NCBI RefSeq assembly: GCF_002775205.1
Contig: NC_036447.1
Span: forward strand, 16,164,501-16,228,500
Length of the DNA stretch: 64,000 bases
Direction: 5' to 3'
Origin: Xiphophorus maculatus
Taxonomy: Eukaryota; Chordata; Actinopteri; Cyprinodontiformes; Poeciliidae
Below the pieces are notes generated by a model, which was given only the letters and a program-made list of their open reading frames with translations, was not told the origin of the DNA and searched no databases. A program made the position numbers and the translations under genes. Position 1 is the first letter of the stretch. Each line of letters starts with the position of its first letter. Below, one piece after another: positions 12,179 through 24,300 of the stretch.

Positions 12179-13151
12179 ATGTTGGATTATGAAGTAACTG
12201 TGTACACTGCTAATCGCGCCGTTGCCACCACTCTCAACAATGTCTACATTAAGCTGGTTGGCACAAAAGGGGAAAATGAACGCAAGCTGCTGTTGAGCTT
12301 GAGAGGAGCTTCAGCATTTGTCAGAGGAGCTGTAAGTCTGAAAGATTGAGCTTCAAATTCAAATGAAGAGCAGCTTTAGACCAAGAATTACAAAATAACT
12401 GTCACTTATTTCACAACAGGGTATGTGTAATGATATAAAGTCACCGCATTGTTTTATATATTGCGTCCCGGAGAAGTACAATGTAGGGTCTTGCAAAAGT
12501 ATTTAAGGTCACTGAACTTTTCACATTTTGTCATGCTACAACCGCAAACTTCATTATATTTAATTGGGATACACCAACACAAAGTAATGCATAATTGGGA
12601 AGTGGACAGAATAGGATATACTGTATAATTACAAAAATGTTTTAAAAACAAAATGAGAAAAAAGTGAGTCATGAATTTGCACACTTAAGCCAAAACAACT
12701 TCCATTTTTTGTAACTACAGCTGGTATTATTTTAGAGTATGTCTCTGCCAGCTTTACAAATGTACAGGCTGACATCTCTCTGTTCTTATTTGCAAAATAT
12801 ATTTGAGCAAGATACTGTAATGTAGATAAGCATTCATTGAGATAAACCATTCTGTTATTGCTGTGGTTTACCATTGTTGACCTCTTGCTATAAGTATGCA
12901 CTTGAAGTCTTTTTATGATTTCAAATTGTTGTTTTTATTGTGTTAGGTGGCATCTTTTACAGTTTCCTCCCCCAAGTCCCTTGGAAAACTGGTGCTGGTA
13001 GAGCTTGACAAACAGCCTCTTTTGCTGTTCCCAGAAGATTCTTGGTTCCCAGCCAAAGTTGAAGTCAAATCCCCAGAGGGAGACATTTACAACTTCCCCA
13101 TCTACCGCTGGATCACTGACAGCAAGGTGCACCGCTTCAGAGAAGGAACAG
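12179..13151 (+). other. PLAT/C2-like domain exons of the lipoxygenase
   Basis: Coding exons 1 and 2 encode the beta-barrel PLAT domain that binds Ca2+ and membranes in lipoxygenases. Residues 3-12 ([10 protein letters not shown]) form the first strand, '[12 protein letters not shown]' the second. Trp residues in '[10 protein letters not shown]' and 'YRWITDSKV' are typical. The ATG at 12179 is chosen because PLAT starts immediately after it, as in other lipoxygenases. Confidence 0.85.
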
Positions 13152-16100
13152 GTCCGTCGAACAGCCGCAAATTCTGTTAAAAGCTTGGTTCTGTTAAACT
13201 AGAGGAAGACAGGAGCAAATTAATACCAACACATCATCACATGATTTTTTTCCTCTCTTTTTTTCCAGCCTTGAAAGGGTTCGAAGATAATCATCATCTT
13301 GGCAGGGACAGCCGGGAACAAGAGCTCAAGCAGCGTCAGAAAGACTATGGGTGAGAAATCAGAGTGGGAAAAACACATAAAAACCCTTTTCCCTGTCTGA
13401 GTTTATATTTACGAGTGCATCTTAATAACTTGGAAGTAAATGTACTTTAGCAATTCAATATAACACTGAAACTCGTTATATTATAAACTTCAAATTTATA
13501 GACAGACAGGCCTGTCAAACTACTAAAATGTTTAATCACGAGTAATCACAAATTGAGCACAGATTGTTTTTCAAACGTTCTTAATCTACTTAAGAGAATA
13601 TTTTGTGCGTTTCCTCCATAAGCATTGGGGTGGGCAAATACACTTCTTTTATGCATATGATTGCAACAATACCAAACATGACAAATATTATTCAGAATGT
13701 TCTACAGAAGAAAAAGAAGCTATAAAAAGTACCTCTTCAAAAAATTGTCTGAGGTATTCGTACGCAATTACTCCTAGGTAAGATAAGCGTGTTTACCTGT
13801 TATGGTGAAATACTAAGGCTCACAACTCAACAGACTTTAAGTGGAATTAAAAGAAGAACAATAATATAAAGTACACTAAATATAATGTAACAATGTAACA
13901 CAACATTGCAAATAAATCCCACATTTGTAAAGCTGAGTAACACCATTAGCAATGCCCGCCAGTCGCCATGGCAGCACTTCTTACTCTTAACTCTCCACCA
14001 AACAGGCGATAGTGGCGAGCAAGAGGTGAGGAGGGACAGAGGGCTGTGCTTTTATACCAGAAGTGACAAAGTTGTACCAACCCATACTGCTGCAACCAAT
14101 AGGACAATTCAAATGTCTAAGAACCGTTTGACCGAAGAGACCAGTAGTGTGACAATTTTAAGCAAAATAATGCAGAACTAAAATAATTGCACAAAAATGT
14201 CAAAATTCTCACAGAAACATAAAGACAGAAGCCCAGATAGCTTATTTAGATAGGTTATCAGCAAAAAAAAATTGATTTGGGTGTGAGTTTCACTTTGATT
14301 ACCTTTTTGATGAAATTCTAATTTACTAAGTCGCAAGTGCATATGCTGATGTGTTTTGTATTGAGAAACAAAATGATTTTTTCCATCTGTACTAAAATAA
14401 AACAGCATAGAAATTCTATTTTTTTTCTCAGCTGGGATGTGTATGTGGAAGGACTTCCTCACTGCCTAAAAGTAGATGGCCCATTATCTCTACCTGCTGA
14501 AGTCAGATTCTCCTTTACCAAGCAGACTGAATTTCTGTTCACAGCAAACACAGGGTAAACTCCTAACAGTCTGATACACACATGCCTTTAATTTGAGAGT
14601 TTTATGTCACATTAACTTTTTGTTTTTTCTTAACTAGGCTGGCAGAGCTGAAACTGAAGGGGCTGGCTGATAAAAAAACGAATTGGACGAACATTGATGA
14701 TATCAACAGAGTTTTTTGCTGCAGACAGACTGATATATCTGGTATTGACAACTTGCACTAAAGTTAATCCTACTAAGCCATGAAACCTGTTAAGACTGGG
14801 GTGTGGGTTTAATATTAAGTTGCATTTTGTAAAGTTCCTTGTAAAAAGAACACAGTGACACTTTTGTTTTGTGGTGATTTGGATGAAAATGTAAAATAAT
14901 TCTCCTTGACACAATGTATTCACAATGTATTTTAGAGTGTTTATGCTTCAACAACAACAAAAAGTGCTCTCATGGCCTGCAAAAAATTCAGCTTGCTCTT
15001 CCACCATTTTTGAAGACTGTATTTATCATTTCATTTTTATTTTTAAACAAATTTATTGTGTTTTTGGTTTTTTTTACAGACTATGTCCAACAACACTGGA
15101 AGGAAGATGCATTTTTTGGTTACCAGTTTCTAAACGGGATTAATCCCATGCTGATTCGCCGCTGCACCATCCTGCCTGGCAACTTTCCTGTTACTGACAA
15201 AATGGTTTTCCCTGATGGTTGTTGCAGCTTGGCAGAAGAAATTAAGGTAATTATCTGTACAAAAAATATATAGCTATTTCTAAGTAGATTTGAGGTTCTT
15301 GCATTTTTAAATAAAATTGTTAACATTTTCTTAAAATGTTAAACAGAAAGGCAACATATTCCTTTGTGACTACAAGCAAATGGATGGAGTGAAAGCAAGC
15401 ACCATCAATGACGAGAAGCAGTACCTGATGGCTCCACTTGTCTTGCTCCACAAAGCTCCAGATGATAAACTCATGCCAATTGCTATTCAGGTGAGATTAG
15501 CACTCATATACAGTAATTAAAGTGCACGAATTATTAAGTATTCAATTAAATGTCTGTTTTGTACGAGCCAAAAGATTGAAGTTTGGCAGGAACCAGACAG
15601 TCGGACATAACATAAAAATTGGGAAAATATTTAACAGAAAGAACCAGGCTCTTAAGACCAAGCAACCATTGATTAGGTTGAGTTTGGAACCCAAAACATG
15701 CACATCAATGTCTAACACTACAGCCATTCAAGATAAAAGTATTCATTGCGAAGTTGCCATTTTCAATCAAGTTCATAAGACAAACATTTTCATGATAACT
15801 GCCGGAATGAGGAGGAAGTGAGGAGAAATGTTGTCTGATCAGAGCTAGAAAACCCAACAGAGTAGCTGTCTGGTAAGCTGAATAAGTATCTGGTATTCAG
15901 ATTATTTTGTGACTAGCATTGTTACTCTGGTGTTAACAGGTGTGCAGGTGTTAGCATTGTTATCAACAGTACAACACACTGTTTTACGCAGCGACTTTGT
16001 AAAACATTGCAGCAGTGAATGGATGCAGTCAAAAGTTTTTCTTTTCAATAAATTGATCAGTCATTGTTAGAGGGATTTACCCCCTCACTAACAGGTGCTG

Positions 16101-19100
16101 TATTTTTGTACTTATGCTCTAATTAACTTAATTCATAACTGTATTTTTGTTTGGGGAAAAGTTTAAATCTGCTGATTTATAAGATTTTCTTCTGATCACT
16201 CTCTACTTCTCACACATTAATTCAACACATTCCTGTTAGAGTGGACTTTTTTTTATTTAAAACAAAATTCTTTTTTTTCTTTCTGTTTTAGGGATACATG
16301 ACTCCAAAGGACCGTTTGTGTTTTTTTTAAAAAAGTGTTTTTGAATCCTGCATATGCTTTTAAAAACAATTGCAATTCATGGATCCTTCACACTATCAAC
16401 ATTTTTTTGTTGTTGTTTTCTGATTCTGAAATGAGACGTTTGCACTTTTAGCAAGACGTTGATGCCTGATGGCAACACTTACTGTGGTGTTATAAGTTTG
16501 TGAATTAATCAAGGCAATTTTAAATGTAGAAAGAACAAGAGATTGACATCCAAGTTGTGTATTTTGAAAAGAATTGACATAAGTCGCAAGCCAAATTCCT
16601 TTCTTAGAAAGTAGACTTGTAGAAAAACTTGGAAGTCAGTTCACACAAAGATTATAGGTTTATCACTTCAACCACCAGTCTGGTTTGTTCTTTTATCAAA
16701 GGGTTATATCTTCAAACACACACGCCCATCTGACTACTGTTTTGTTTAATCTGATTTCAGACTATCAGTGTGGCTTAAGTTCAAACTCTTCACAGAGGTT
16801 CTCAAAAAAATTAGTCAGCAGAAAAAATACTAAACAATTTCAGAAACATTGTTCATCTGCATGATTTACCTGTAATCAAATAAATACCTATACTTTATTT
16901 AAACTCTGATGTAGCTGAAGCAGAAACCAGCAGAGGACAATCCAATCTTCTTGCCATCTGATTCCAAGTACGACTGGCTGATGGCAAAGATTTTTGTCAG
17001 AAGTGCAGATTTCAGTGAGCATCAGCTCAACGTTCACCTGCTGCGCACTCACCTGCTGGCTGAGGTCTTTGCAGTGTCACTGTTGCGCAACATGCCCATG
17101 GTGCATCCTCTCTACAAGGTAACTGAAGCTGCAGGTTCCACTGTGTTTATGCCTATACTGACAGATTCTTATGATGATGCAACATGTAAAAAACTTGAGC
17201 TATTGATTTGTTAATTTTACTCGTTCTGAAGTTTTGACTCAGAACGAGTCAAAACTTCGTTTTGAAGTTTTGACTCGTTTGAAGTTTTGAAGTTTTGACA
17301 CCCTCTTCTGGAGGAGAGGGTGTATTATTGTAGTTCAGAATAAGTTTTTTTATTTGCAAACTGTTCCTGTTGTCATAACCAACAGTGTTTTCTCCTTTTT
17401 CAGCTTCTCATACCTCACACTCGCTACACTCTGCAGATCAACTTCTTAGCTCGGAAAAGACTCATATCTGAGGAGGGTGTTTTCACCAAAGTAAAAAAAA
17501 AACTTTACTCAGAAGGACATCATTATTTTTAATTTTGAATGACAGTGTTTGTCTTTAACTTTACCTTTCTCTAGTTTTCAGCTTCTGGAGGAGAGGGTAT
17601 GATGACAATTCTAAGGAGATCGCTGTCCTCCGTAACATACAGCTCCCTCTGTGTGCCTGAAGACATTGCTGAGCGCGGCCTGAAGGACGTACCAAACTTC
17701 TACTACAGAGATGATGCGCTCAGAGTGTGGGATGCTATCAACAGGTACAATAGGCTATTTCCATTTTGCATCTTACATCATGCTACTTTATCTGTTAACG
17801 ACAAATCGTCAGATGGCTTATTGTGCAAAACTTTAAGTTTCAGTAGAAACTTAATGTGTTAGGAAGAGAAATGGGTAGTAATTATTTTTTTCTGCCTTTT
17901 GTCTGAGGTGATTTTCAGACTGCTTTGTTGTTTATACTGACTAAGGCCTTCCATTTTGGCTTGCAAAACAATCATGTTTGTACAGCACAACATTAATGAT
18001 TATAATGTGAACCAGCAAAAAAAAACCCTCTCCAGCAACTATAGATGGGTAGAGTTATCCCTGGGGCTAAATAAAGCTTTGTTAAAAAAATCAAGAAAGA
18101 TTTTAGCGGATTTCAGTTTTTTTTTTTTTTTCTTTAATCCTTTCTCCTGTTGAATTTAAATCAGCCCAAATCAGCCCAGGTAACTTCCTCTGGTAATCAT
18201 CTTGACTGTTGTCCTGTATCATTTATGGTCATTTTGCCCATGCAAATAATTTGTGGTATTAAAGAAATCAGTGATATTTAAAATATTAGAAATGTAAATT
18301 ATTAGAAAAGAAAAAAGGTATCATAAATTCAGTAATATTCCTGAAAAAAAAATCATGAAATGAGAAACACACTTTACTCTTACTGGGTATGTATTTAACG
18401 TGTTTTACAAAATATTTCTGTGTCTGAAAGATTTGTGCAGGGTATCCTGAGCTACTACTACAAGACTAATGCTGAAGTTCAGCAAGACTCCGAACTTCAA
18501 AAGTGGATTTTGGACATTTATGAACATGGATTCCTTTCCCAGCCTCACTCAGGTATACATTAAAGAAAATAATACAGCTTGATAAACATATTACAGATCT
18601 GTATAATGGAAGCATTTGGGTTGCAAAGTGATGCTGCTGGTAGCACTGCTGCCTGGTAGCAAGGACGTTCCGGGCCTCAACCCAGAACATTGCACGTTTT
18701 CTCCATGTATGAATGGATCTTCTCTGGGTACTCCAGCTGCTTCCTAGAAGTCAATTGACTATTATGTCAATTGACATAATTTAGTCTCTAAATTACCCCT
18801 AAATATGATTGTGTGTGTGCATGGTTGTTTGTCTTGTGTGTCCCTATGTTGCCCAAAGACTGCTGGAGATAGGCACCAACCCACCCCAACCCTCACCCAC
18901 TTACAGACCTACAAGAACAAGTGGTTAGAGACAATCGGTGGGATGGGATGGACGGTTAAGAATTGATCAAACATCGAATTTTTAAATGTTAAGTTTACTT
19001 TTTCTAATTCTCAGGAATCCCACAGAAACTTACCACCGTGGATGAGCTCATCAAATTTGTCACCATGGTGATCTTCACCGGGTCAGGCCAGCATGCTGCT

Positions 19101-21211
19101 GTGAACAGTGGACAGGTAAGGGTTTGGGATTTAGATATGATTTTCTAAGATTTAGATATGATTTGTATTATTTGCACATGAATTGAAGCTCGCTGTGTTA
19201 TTTCAGAGTAAATGAATACAAAGCCATCAATTGATACTGTATATAATGCTACAAATGCTAGAGCATAATTCAAATTCACCAAACATGGTCTTCAAATCAC
19301 ATAGTTTTTTTGAATACAGACTTTACAGCATAGATAAAACGGATAAAAAAATTGTAATCCTGTAAACACATAATGCAAACACATTGCATTATGAATTAAG
19401 TTTATGTCTTAACTGATCTTCTGCCAGGCTCCTATAGTGAGTCAATAAATGCAGGAATAAAAACACCTTTCATGATCCTTCAACGCATGTGGCTCTGATA
19501 AGGTATACTGTCTGTGGTATGCAGGGATATTTGTGTCCATATTATTTTTGAATTATCAATATAAATGTGTCTCAGGTCAATACCAAGGAGCACCTTCTAC
19601 CTTGATTCTATTAATAATGTACATTTGTTAAGACAGGGTAGGCTGTCATATCAAGTTTAATAGATTTAAAGGTTGGTTGTAAAAGAAACAACAACAAACA
19701 AACAACCAAGCAAACACTATTTTAAACCATCTAAAGGTTCAAGCAATCATTGCCTGAATCCAGTCAGCAAACTGACTAAAGCTATCAGTCAGACAACTAC
19801 AACTGTAATTATAACCATTATGCTTTAAAGTTAATAGAACTGTATTTTGAAATTTTGAAATTTTACAAGCAAAAGAAATCAATAACAAACTATAATACTC
19901 ATTTCTATACTGCAGTTTGACTTTGGTAGCTGGATGCCAAACACTCCAATCTCCCTGCAACTGCCACCTCCAACCAAAAAGGGGGAAGCGACTGAAAAAA
20001 CAATGCTGAAAACACTGCCAGATGTCAACACCACTGTTCAGGGGATGGCCAGTCTGTGGCTGCTCAGCCAGAAGTCCAGTGACTTTGTGAGTGTTCACAC
20101 TTCAGTGTGTTTTCAAACATATGGTCAAGCTTTATCAAGAACATTTGAACAGGTTCATCTCAATAAAGCAGAAAATAATTAAAAAGTGAATCCATTTCAG
20201 TTATTCAGCTTTAAAACCAAAAACCCATATATCTACAGTTGTAGATTAATTACACAGTCTAATGTATTCAGCGCATTTTGATGAGTATGCCTTACAGCTA
20301 TTGAAAACCCAAAATTCAGTTTCTTTGAAATCTTAAATATTACATGAGATGGATACATACGGAAAAGGATTAGGGCCACCGAAAAAAGAAAAAAAAGAAT
20401 TCTGACTTTAATCTCAGAATTCTTTTTTTTCTTTTTTCGGTGGCCCTAATCCTCTTCTGTAGACACAAATGTATTTGTAGTAAGGAAATGTTATGAAGTG
20501 GAGCTTGGAGAATAAAGACTGATGATTTGACAGCTTTCCATCAGATTGAAGGAGAGTTCAGTCAATCAATCGATTTTATTTATAAAGCATCCTTCGTACT
20601 AAAAGCAGCTCAAAATGCTGTGCAGATCAATAAAACAACCCCACAAAACAAAACAAACAATTAACCATCCCACCCTAAGTTTCTGTCAAAAAAATGTCCA
20701 TGTATTATTTGGTCTATGCAACTTTGAGAAATGTCCTTTTGGATTTTCTGTAGCTTCAATCCACTGACAAAATGAGCAGAAATAAATGGTTGAAATAGAT
20801 GTAATGTTTCTTTATAATATATGAGGTTCATTTTTGCAGTGAATGACCTAATGAATTAGGTTTTTATTGGTTTTCTATTTTCTTGAGATGAACCTGTACA
20901 TAAATAAGGTAAAATGCTACTATGCAACTCCATGACTTCTTCATGGCTCTATATGTTTACACAAGTAGCCTACATTTTTCAAACATTTGCATCTCGGTGG
21001 CAGAAAAACTAAGTGTCATTGATTTCATCAGGTACCTCTTGGTCAGTACCCCGAGAACCACTTCAGTGAGGAGACTCCACGGCAGATGATAGAGAACTTT
21101 CAAAAGGAGTTGGCAGCATTGAGTGCAGCAATCAAAGAGAGAAACAAGAGTCTGGAAGTGCCGTACATATACTTGGATCCAGAGGAGATAGAAAACAGTG
21201 TGGCTATTTAG
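12179..21211 (+). CDS. arachidonate-type lipoxygenase, complete, 14 coding exons, 670 aa
   Basis: Non-heme iron dioxygenase that adds O2 to polyunsaturated fatty acids to form hydroperoxides; cytosolic, acting at membranes. Exons: 12179-12331, 12947-13151, 13269-13350, 14432-14554, 14638-14741, 15080-15246, 15347-15490, 16915-17118, 17404-17490, 17575-17744, 18431-18552, 19015-19115, 19916-20086, 21032-21211. All introns are GT-AG, and lengths such as 82, 123, 104, 87, 170, 122, 101 and 171 nt match the standard vertebrate ALOX gene structure. The frame stays open throughout. An N-terminal PLAT domain (about residues 1-117) precedes the catalytic domain. Iron ligands are His367, His372, His547, Asn551 and the C-terminal Ile670. 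Ala410 (NFLARKRL) sits at the Coffa position, which suggests S stereospecificity. The family is certain. The paralogue (ALOX15B/12B/E3-like group versus ALOX5) cannot be fixed by eye, so no symbol is given. Confidence 0.95.
12480..12810. mobile_element. Tc1/mariner relic in lipoxygenase intron
   Basis: Begins with the end typical of a common fish Tc1-like family ('cttgcaaaagtatttaaggt', 'cattttgtcatgctacaac', 'caccaacacaaagtaatgc') and continues to 'gtatgtctctgccagctttac', which in that family lies inside the reversed transposase 3' region. Most of the transposase is missing. The inverted partner end was not found. Confidence 0.65.
13503..14175. repeat. probable dispersed fish repeat in lipoxygenase intron
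   Basis: Begins 'gcctgtcaaactactaaaat' followed by 'tttaatcacgagtaatcac', which resembles a widely dispersed fish element whose consensus has 'ggctgtcaaacgattaaa' and 'taatcgcgattaatc'. The right boundary is uncertain, and no target duplication or terminal repeat was confirmed. Confidence 0.35.
17216..17328. repeat. nested short repeats with a copy of the start of a later exon
   Basis: In the intron between coding exons 8 and 9 the unit 'gaagttttga' recurs five times with inverted copies (gaagttttgactc / gagtcaaaacttc). Then 17305-17321 (cttctggaggagagggt) equals 17582-17598 near the start of coding exon 10, and 'acaccctc' at 17298 pairs with 'gagggtgt' to make a hairpin. It looks like a local rearrangement that copied exon sequence into an upstream intron. 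Confidence 0.7.
18625..18960. repeat. dispersed fish LINE-type repeat fragment
   Basis: Contains, in order, the diagnostic blocks of a very common fish interspersed repeat: 'gttttctccatgtatgaatgg', 'ctctgggtactccagc', 'tctctaaattacccctaaat', 'gtgtgcatggttgtttgtc', 'gtgtccctatgttgccc', 'ctggagataggcacca'. It is diverged and partial. A perfect 20-bp palindrome at 18761-18780 (attatgtcaattgacataat) was created inside it. Confidence 0.65.
20366..20453. mobile_element. perfect 40-bp-arm hairpin, likely fold-back MITE
   Basis: Left arm 20366-20405 and right arm 20414-20453 are exact reverse complements (40 of 40), separated by an 8-nt loop (ctttaatc). The arms start 'aggattagggccaccg' and contain A6-G-A8 tracts. 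I believe closely similar palindromes are dispersed in fish genomes. No clear target duplication flanks it. Perfect arms imply a recent insertion or ongoing gene conversion between the arms. Confidence 0.7.
20566..20670. repeat. LINE-tail-like dispersed repeat fragment
   Basis: 'tcaatcgattttatttataaagc' followed by 'aaaagcagctcaaaatgctgtgcag' and an A-rich end resembles the common fish tail in which a 'tttatttataaagc' block is followed by 'caaagtgctgtac'. Class not proven. Confidence 0.4.
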
Positions 21212-21656
21212 GAAAGTAAGAGAAGTTTCCTCTCAGTTTTCTTAGTTAATAATAATCCCACACTGATGTGCTTCATTTTATTTTGGGGGCGTATGAGGAC
21301 ATGATAATTATTTTCAATTTTATTTCAGTTTAAATGTATAATGCAGATTTGAGTGCAATGCTATTATTTGGGATGCATGCAGGGATATATGGAGTCAGAC
21401 GAATGAGTGCACCGACCCTATGGAGTTTGTATTTTCTCTTTTATACATATGGCAATGGAATAATATTCTGCACCAAAGAGAATATCTAACATTGTGTTTT
21501 GGAGACATGTCTTGCATAAGAGATATGTTTGCAACAGAAAACAAATCTTCCGGGTTTATGATCAAGTACTAAAATGAAAGTATCAACATTTTAGAAAATG
21601 AGTTTCTCTAATTTGTTGCTTAAAAATATCTGTGTAAGAATCTTTGGCAAAGTGCA

Positions 21657-21662
21657 AATAAA
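21657..21662 (+). terminator. polyadenylation signal of the lipoxygenase gene
   Basis: AATAAA about 446 nt after the TAG stop (21209-21211), followed by a T-rich segment. This predicts a 3' UTR of roughly 0.45-0.5 kb. Confidence 0.55.
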
Positions 21663-21679
21663 AATGCTTTTAAGCAGAA

Positions 21680-23850
21680 AACAATTATTATGCATTTCAC
21701 TTACACTTTTTAGCCAAACAAACAAAATTGAGAAGAATGATTGATTTTGTTCCATTATGAGAAGTCAAGCTGATGAAATTATTTACTGTGTTAAGAGAAA
21801 AGCCGGCCAAGAACACATGGCTGGGTTTTAAGAAACAGTCAACCTCAGAAAAGCACAACATTTTAGATAAGTTTATATTTTCTATCAGAACCTAGAAGTA
21901 AGGAGACTTTTAATTGTGAGGTAAAACCAGATAAAATAATAAATACTATTTTTAATGGGTGTGAACATGAAAAAAAACCCACCTTGCATTTATTCAGGCT
22001 GACAGAGTTCAAATTCAGTGGAAGAAGTGGAATGAGTGGATTCAGAGCAAAGGCATGTGATTTAAAAAAAACTTTCTGATCAAGTACTCAATAAATTCTC
22101 AAAAATCAAAAAAATATATATAAAATAAATAAGTTATTACCCTACTAAATCAACATTTTAAGAAAATTAATTTGATAAAATTCACTATATTGAAGTGTAT
22201 TCAGTTCTTTAATTTTTCTACAGGATAATACACGTAAAGGTGTAAAGGTAAAAGGTAAAGTAAATTTTATTTATATAGCACATTTTCAGCAACAAGGCAA
22301 TACAAAGCGCTTTACAGGATTTAAAAAGAAATACAAACAAAATAACAAACCAAAGAAAAGAGCAAAAGAAGAAAAAGCTAATAATGTTGATCCAAAGTAA
22401 GTAAACTAGATACTCCTATTCAGGGTTGGTAGATTTGTATAAGTAAGTATCCTCTGGTCTAATTCCTTTTCTGGGTTGGAAGAATAGGAGTCTAAAAGGT
22501 AGTTGCTAAGGTAGTTTCTCATATTGTTTGAAGTTTGTTTTTGTTACCAATTTCTGTAACAATTATTTTTCTTTTCTAAATGCTTTTTGTGTTTTGGGGT
22601 TAGTGTCATACTAGCTCTGTTAGCCATTGTTCTATGATCCCTGTTTCATCTGTTCTTCAGTTCATATTTCTTTAAAGCTGCCCCCAGACCGTAAAAATTC
22701 TGTGACTTTTAATTTAGTAAATACAATTTAATTAAATAAAAATAAAAAACAGAAAAACCCTTGATTATCCGTCAGTGGCGAAGTTCAAATGTGCTATCAT
22801 CAAGGTAAGAGCTACATATGGAGATTTACAGAGGATTTGTTAGGAAAGGACCCAAGCACAGAGATTGACTAGGGTAAAGACAATAGTTTTAATAATGAAA
22901 AAAATAAGGAGAACTTACTATGTTCCTCAACTTAGTTTAGCATCAGTATTTCAAATATTCTTTGGTAGGTCACAAAGAGATGCAAAGATTAACAAACCTG
23001 TGCAAATTCACAGATGTAAAACATGATTGTATGAGAAGAGCAACCGTGATTAAATTCACTTTAGAGATAAAATCAAAATGCTTCAGTTTTCATGTTTCCA
23101 TCAGTAAAATCCTGCATATGTAGATGTAAGGATGGAAATTATGTTTGTGACTTTCCACCTGAATAAGCTTTCCTTTCTCACCAGTGTCTCCTGCTGTTTC
23201 AGAATAAAATTGCAGTGACTTTATCAAAAATAAATACAGAAGTACTTATTGATTAATTCATTCAGACCAGATGAGATGAGGTTGGTGCTTAGCTGCACTT
23301 CCCGATATGTTCTTATTACTTTGTTTTGGAGGTGGAATGATGGGGGGAGGCAGATAATGTGTGTATTTTTTCGTTTTAAATGTTATAGATGGATACTGCA
23401 ATGAGTATTTTGTTATAAATGACTTGGCAATCTTTTATTTCAATTTTGATATTACAGACAATTAGAACACAAATGTTCAAAATTCTTAAAACAAAATGTT
23501 TTGTGTCTTTTTTAGGGATTCTTAGAATATGTTATTGGAAAACTATTTTAATAGGAACAATACTTTACATGACAAAAGTGGAAACATTTTGGAGAGAATA
23601 ATCCCATAATGGTAGTTTGTAGGGGTTGATATTAAAACAGGGAAAAGTGACAGTTTTTATTTTTATTAAGTAATTGTGTTAGAAATAAGGAAAAACTGAA
23701 AAACATTGTCCACCACCAGTTAAATTTATTGATCTTAATTTAACAGTCCACATCAAAAGACATGCACATAAATCACAATTGTCCAAAATAATAATTTGTC
23801 TTAAAAAGATTTAATGTATCTTGTGTGGCTTTAACATTTTAAGCAAACAG
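21680..23850. other. convergent intergenic region, noncoding
   Basis: Lies between the 3' ends of the plus-strand lipoxygenase and the minus-strand TBCK gene. Apart from the repeat at about 22240-22340, no exon, RNA gene or clear element was seen. AT-rich with many A runs. Confidence 0.45.
22240..22340. repeat. dispersed fish repeat ('ttttatttatatagcac' family)
   Basis: Contains 'ttttatttatatagcacat', 'cagcaacaaggcaatacaa' and 'agcgctttaca', a block sequence repeated throughout fish genomes, followed by an A-rich tail. The parent element is not identifiable here. Confidence 0.55.
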
Positions 23851-23945
23851 ACCCATCCATCCATCCATCCATCCATCCATCCATCCATCCATCCATCTTC
23901 TTCCGCTTATCCGGGGTCAGGTCGCGGGGGTAGCAGCTTCAGAGG
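23850..23945. repeat. (CCAT)n microsatellite with LINE-type tail
   Basis: About ten CCAT units (23852-23895) run into 'cttcttccgcttatccgggg' and 'gtcgcgggggtagcagc', the standard 3' tail of a non-LTR retrotransposon family found across fishes. The microsatellite is typical of the very end of such insertions. Confidence 0.7.
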
Positions 23946-24300
23946 CAGCTGGAGATACTGAACTGGAACAAAACTGTAGGTCCAGATTGTGTCAGCCCTA
24001 GAGTCCTGATGGCTTTGCAGAGAAGCTCTGAGGATTCTGCAACATCTCTTCAAGCTTAACATGACCTCAGGTAGAACTTCCATTTTTCACTTTTGTGGAA
24101 GACATCCTGCGTTAATCCGGTATCATCGACAACTATAAGCCTGTTGTCCTGACATCCCACATAATGAAGGTCCTAGAGAGACTCCTGTTGGCCCAAATAC
24201 GTAGGTAAACAAACACATCGGGACCTCCTGCTGTTTATCACTGTGGAGTTGATGATGCCATCATACACCTGCTCCAACTAACCCACTGCCAAGATTAAAG
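23946..24300 (+). mobile_element. decayed LINE reverse transcriptase (Rex1/CR1-like)
   Basis: Plus-strand fragments translate to reverse-transcriptase motifs of fish Rex1/CR1-like LINEs: 'KTVGPDCVSPRVLMALQ', then 'PVVLTSHIMKVLERLLLAQ', then 'GVDDAIIHLLQ'. They lie in different frames with stops between them, so this is a dead, internally deleted copy. It sits directly after another element's tail, so two insertions are juxtaposed. Confidence 0.75.

Noticed and set aside
17575..17581. Alternative acceptor (ttttcag) seven bases into lipoxygenase coding exon 10
   Set aside because: It would put the exon out of frame and give a TGA within seven codons; the acceptor at 17573-17574 keeps the 170-nt exon length typical of ALOX genes.
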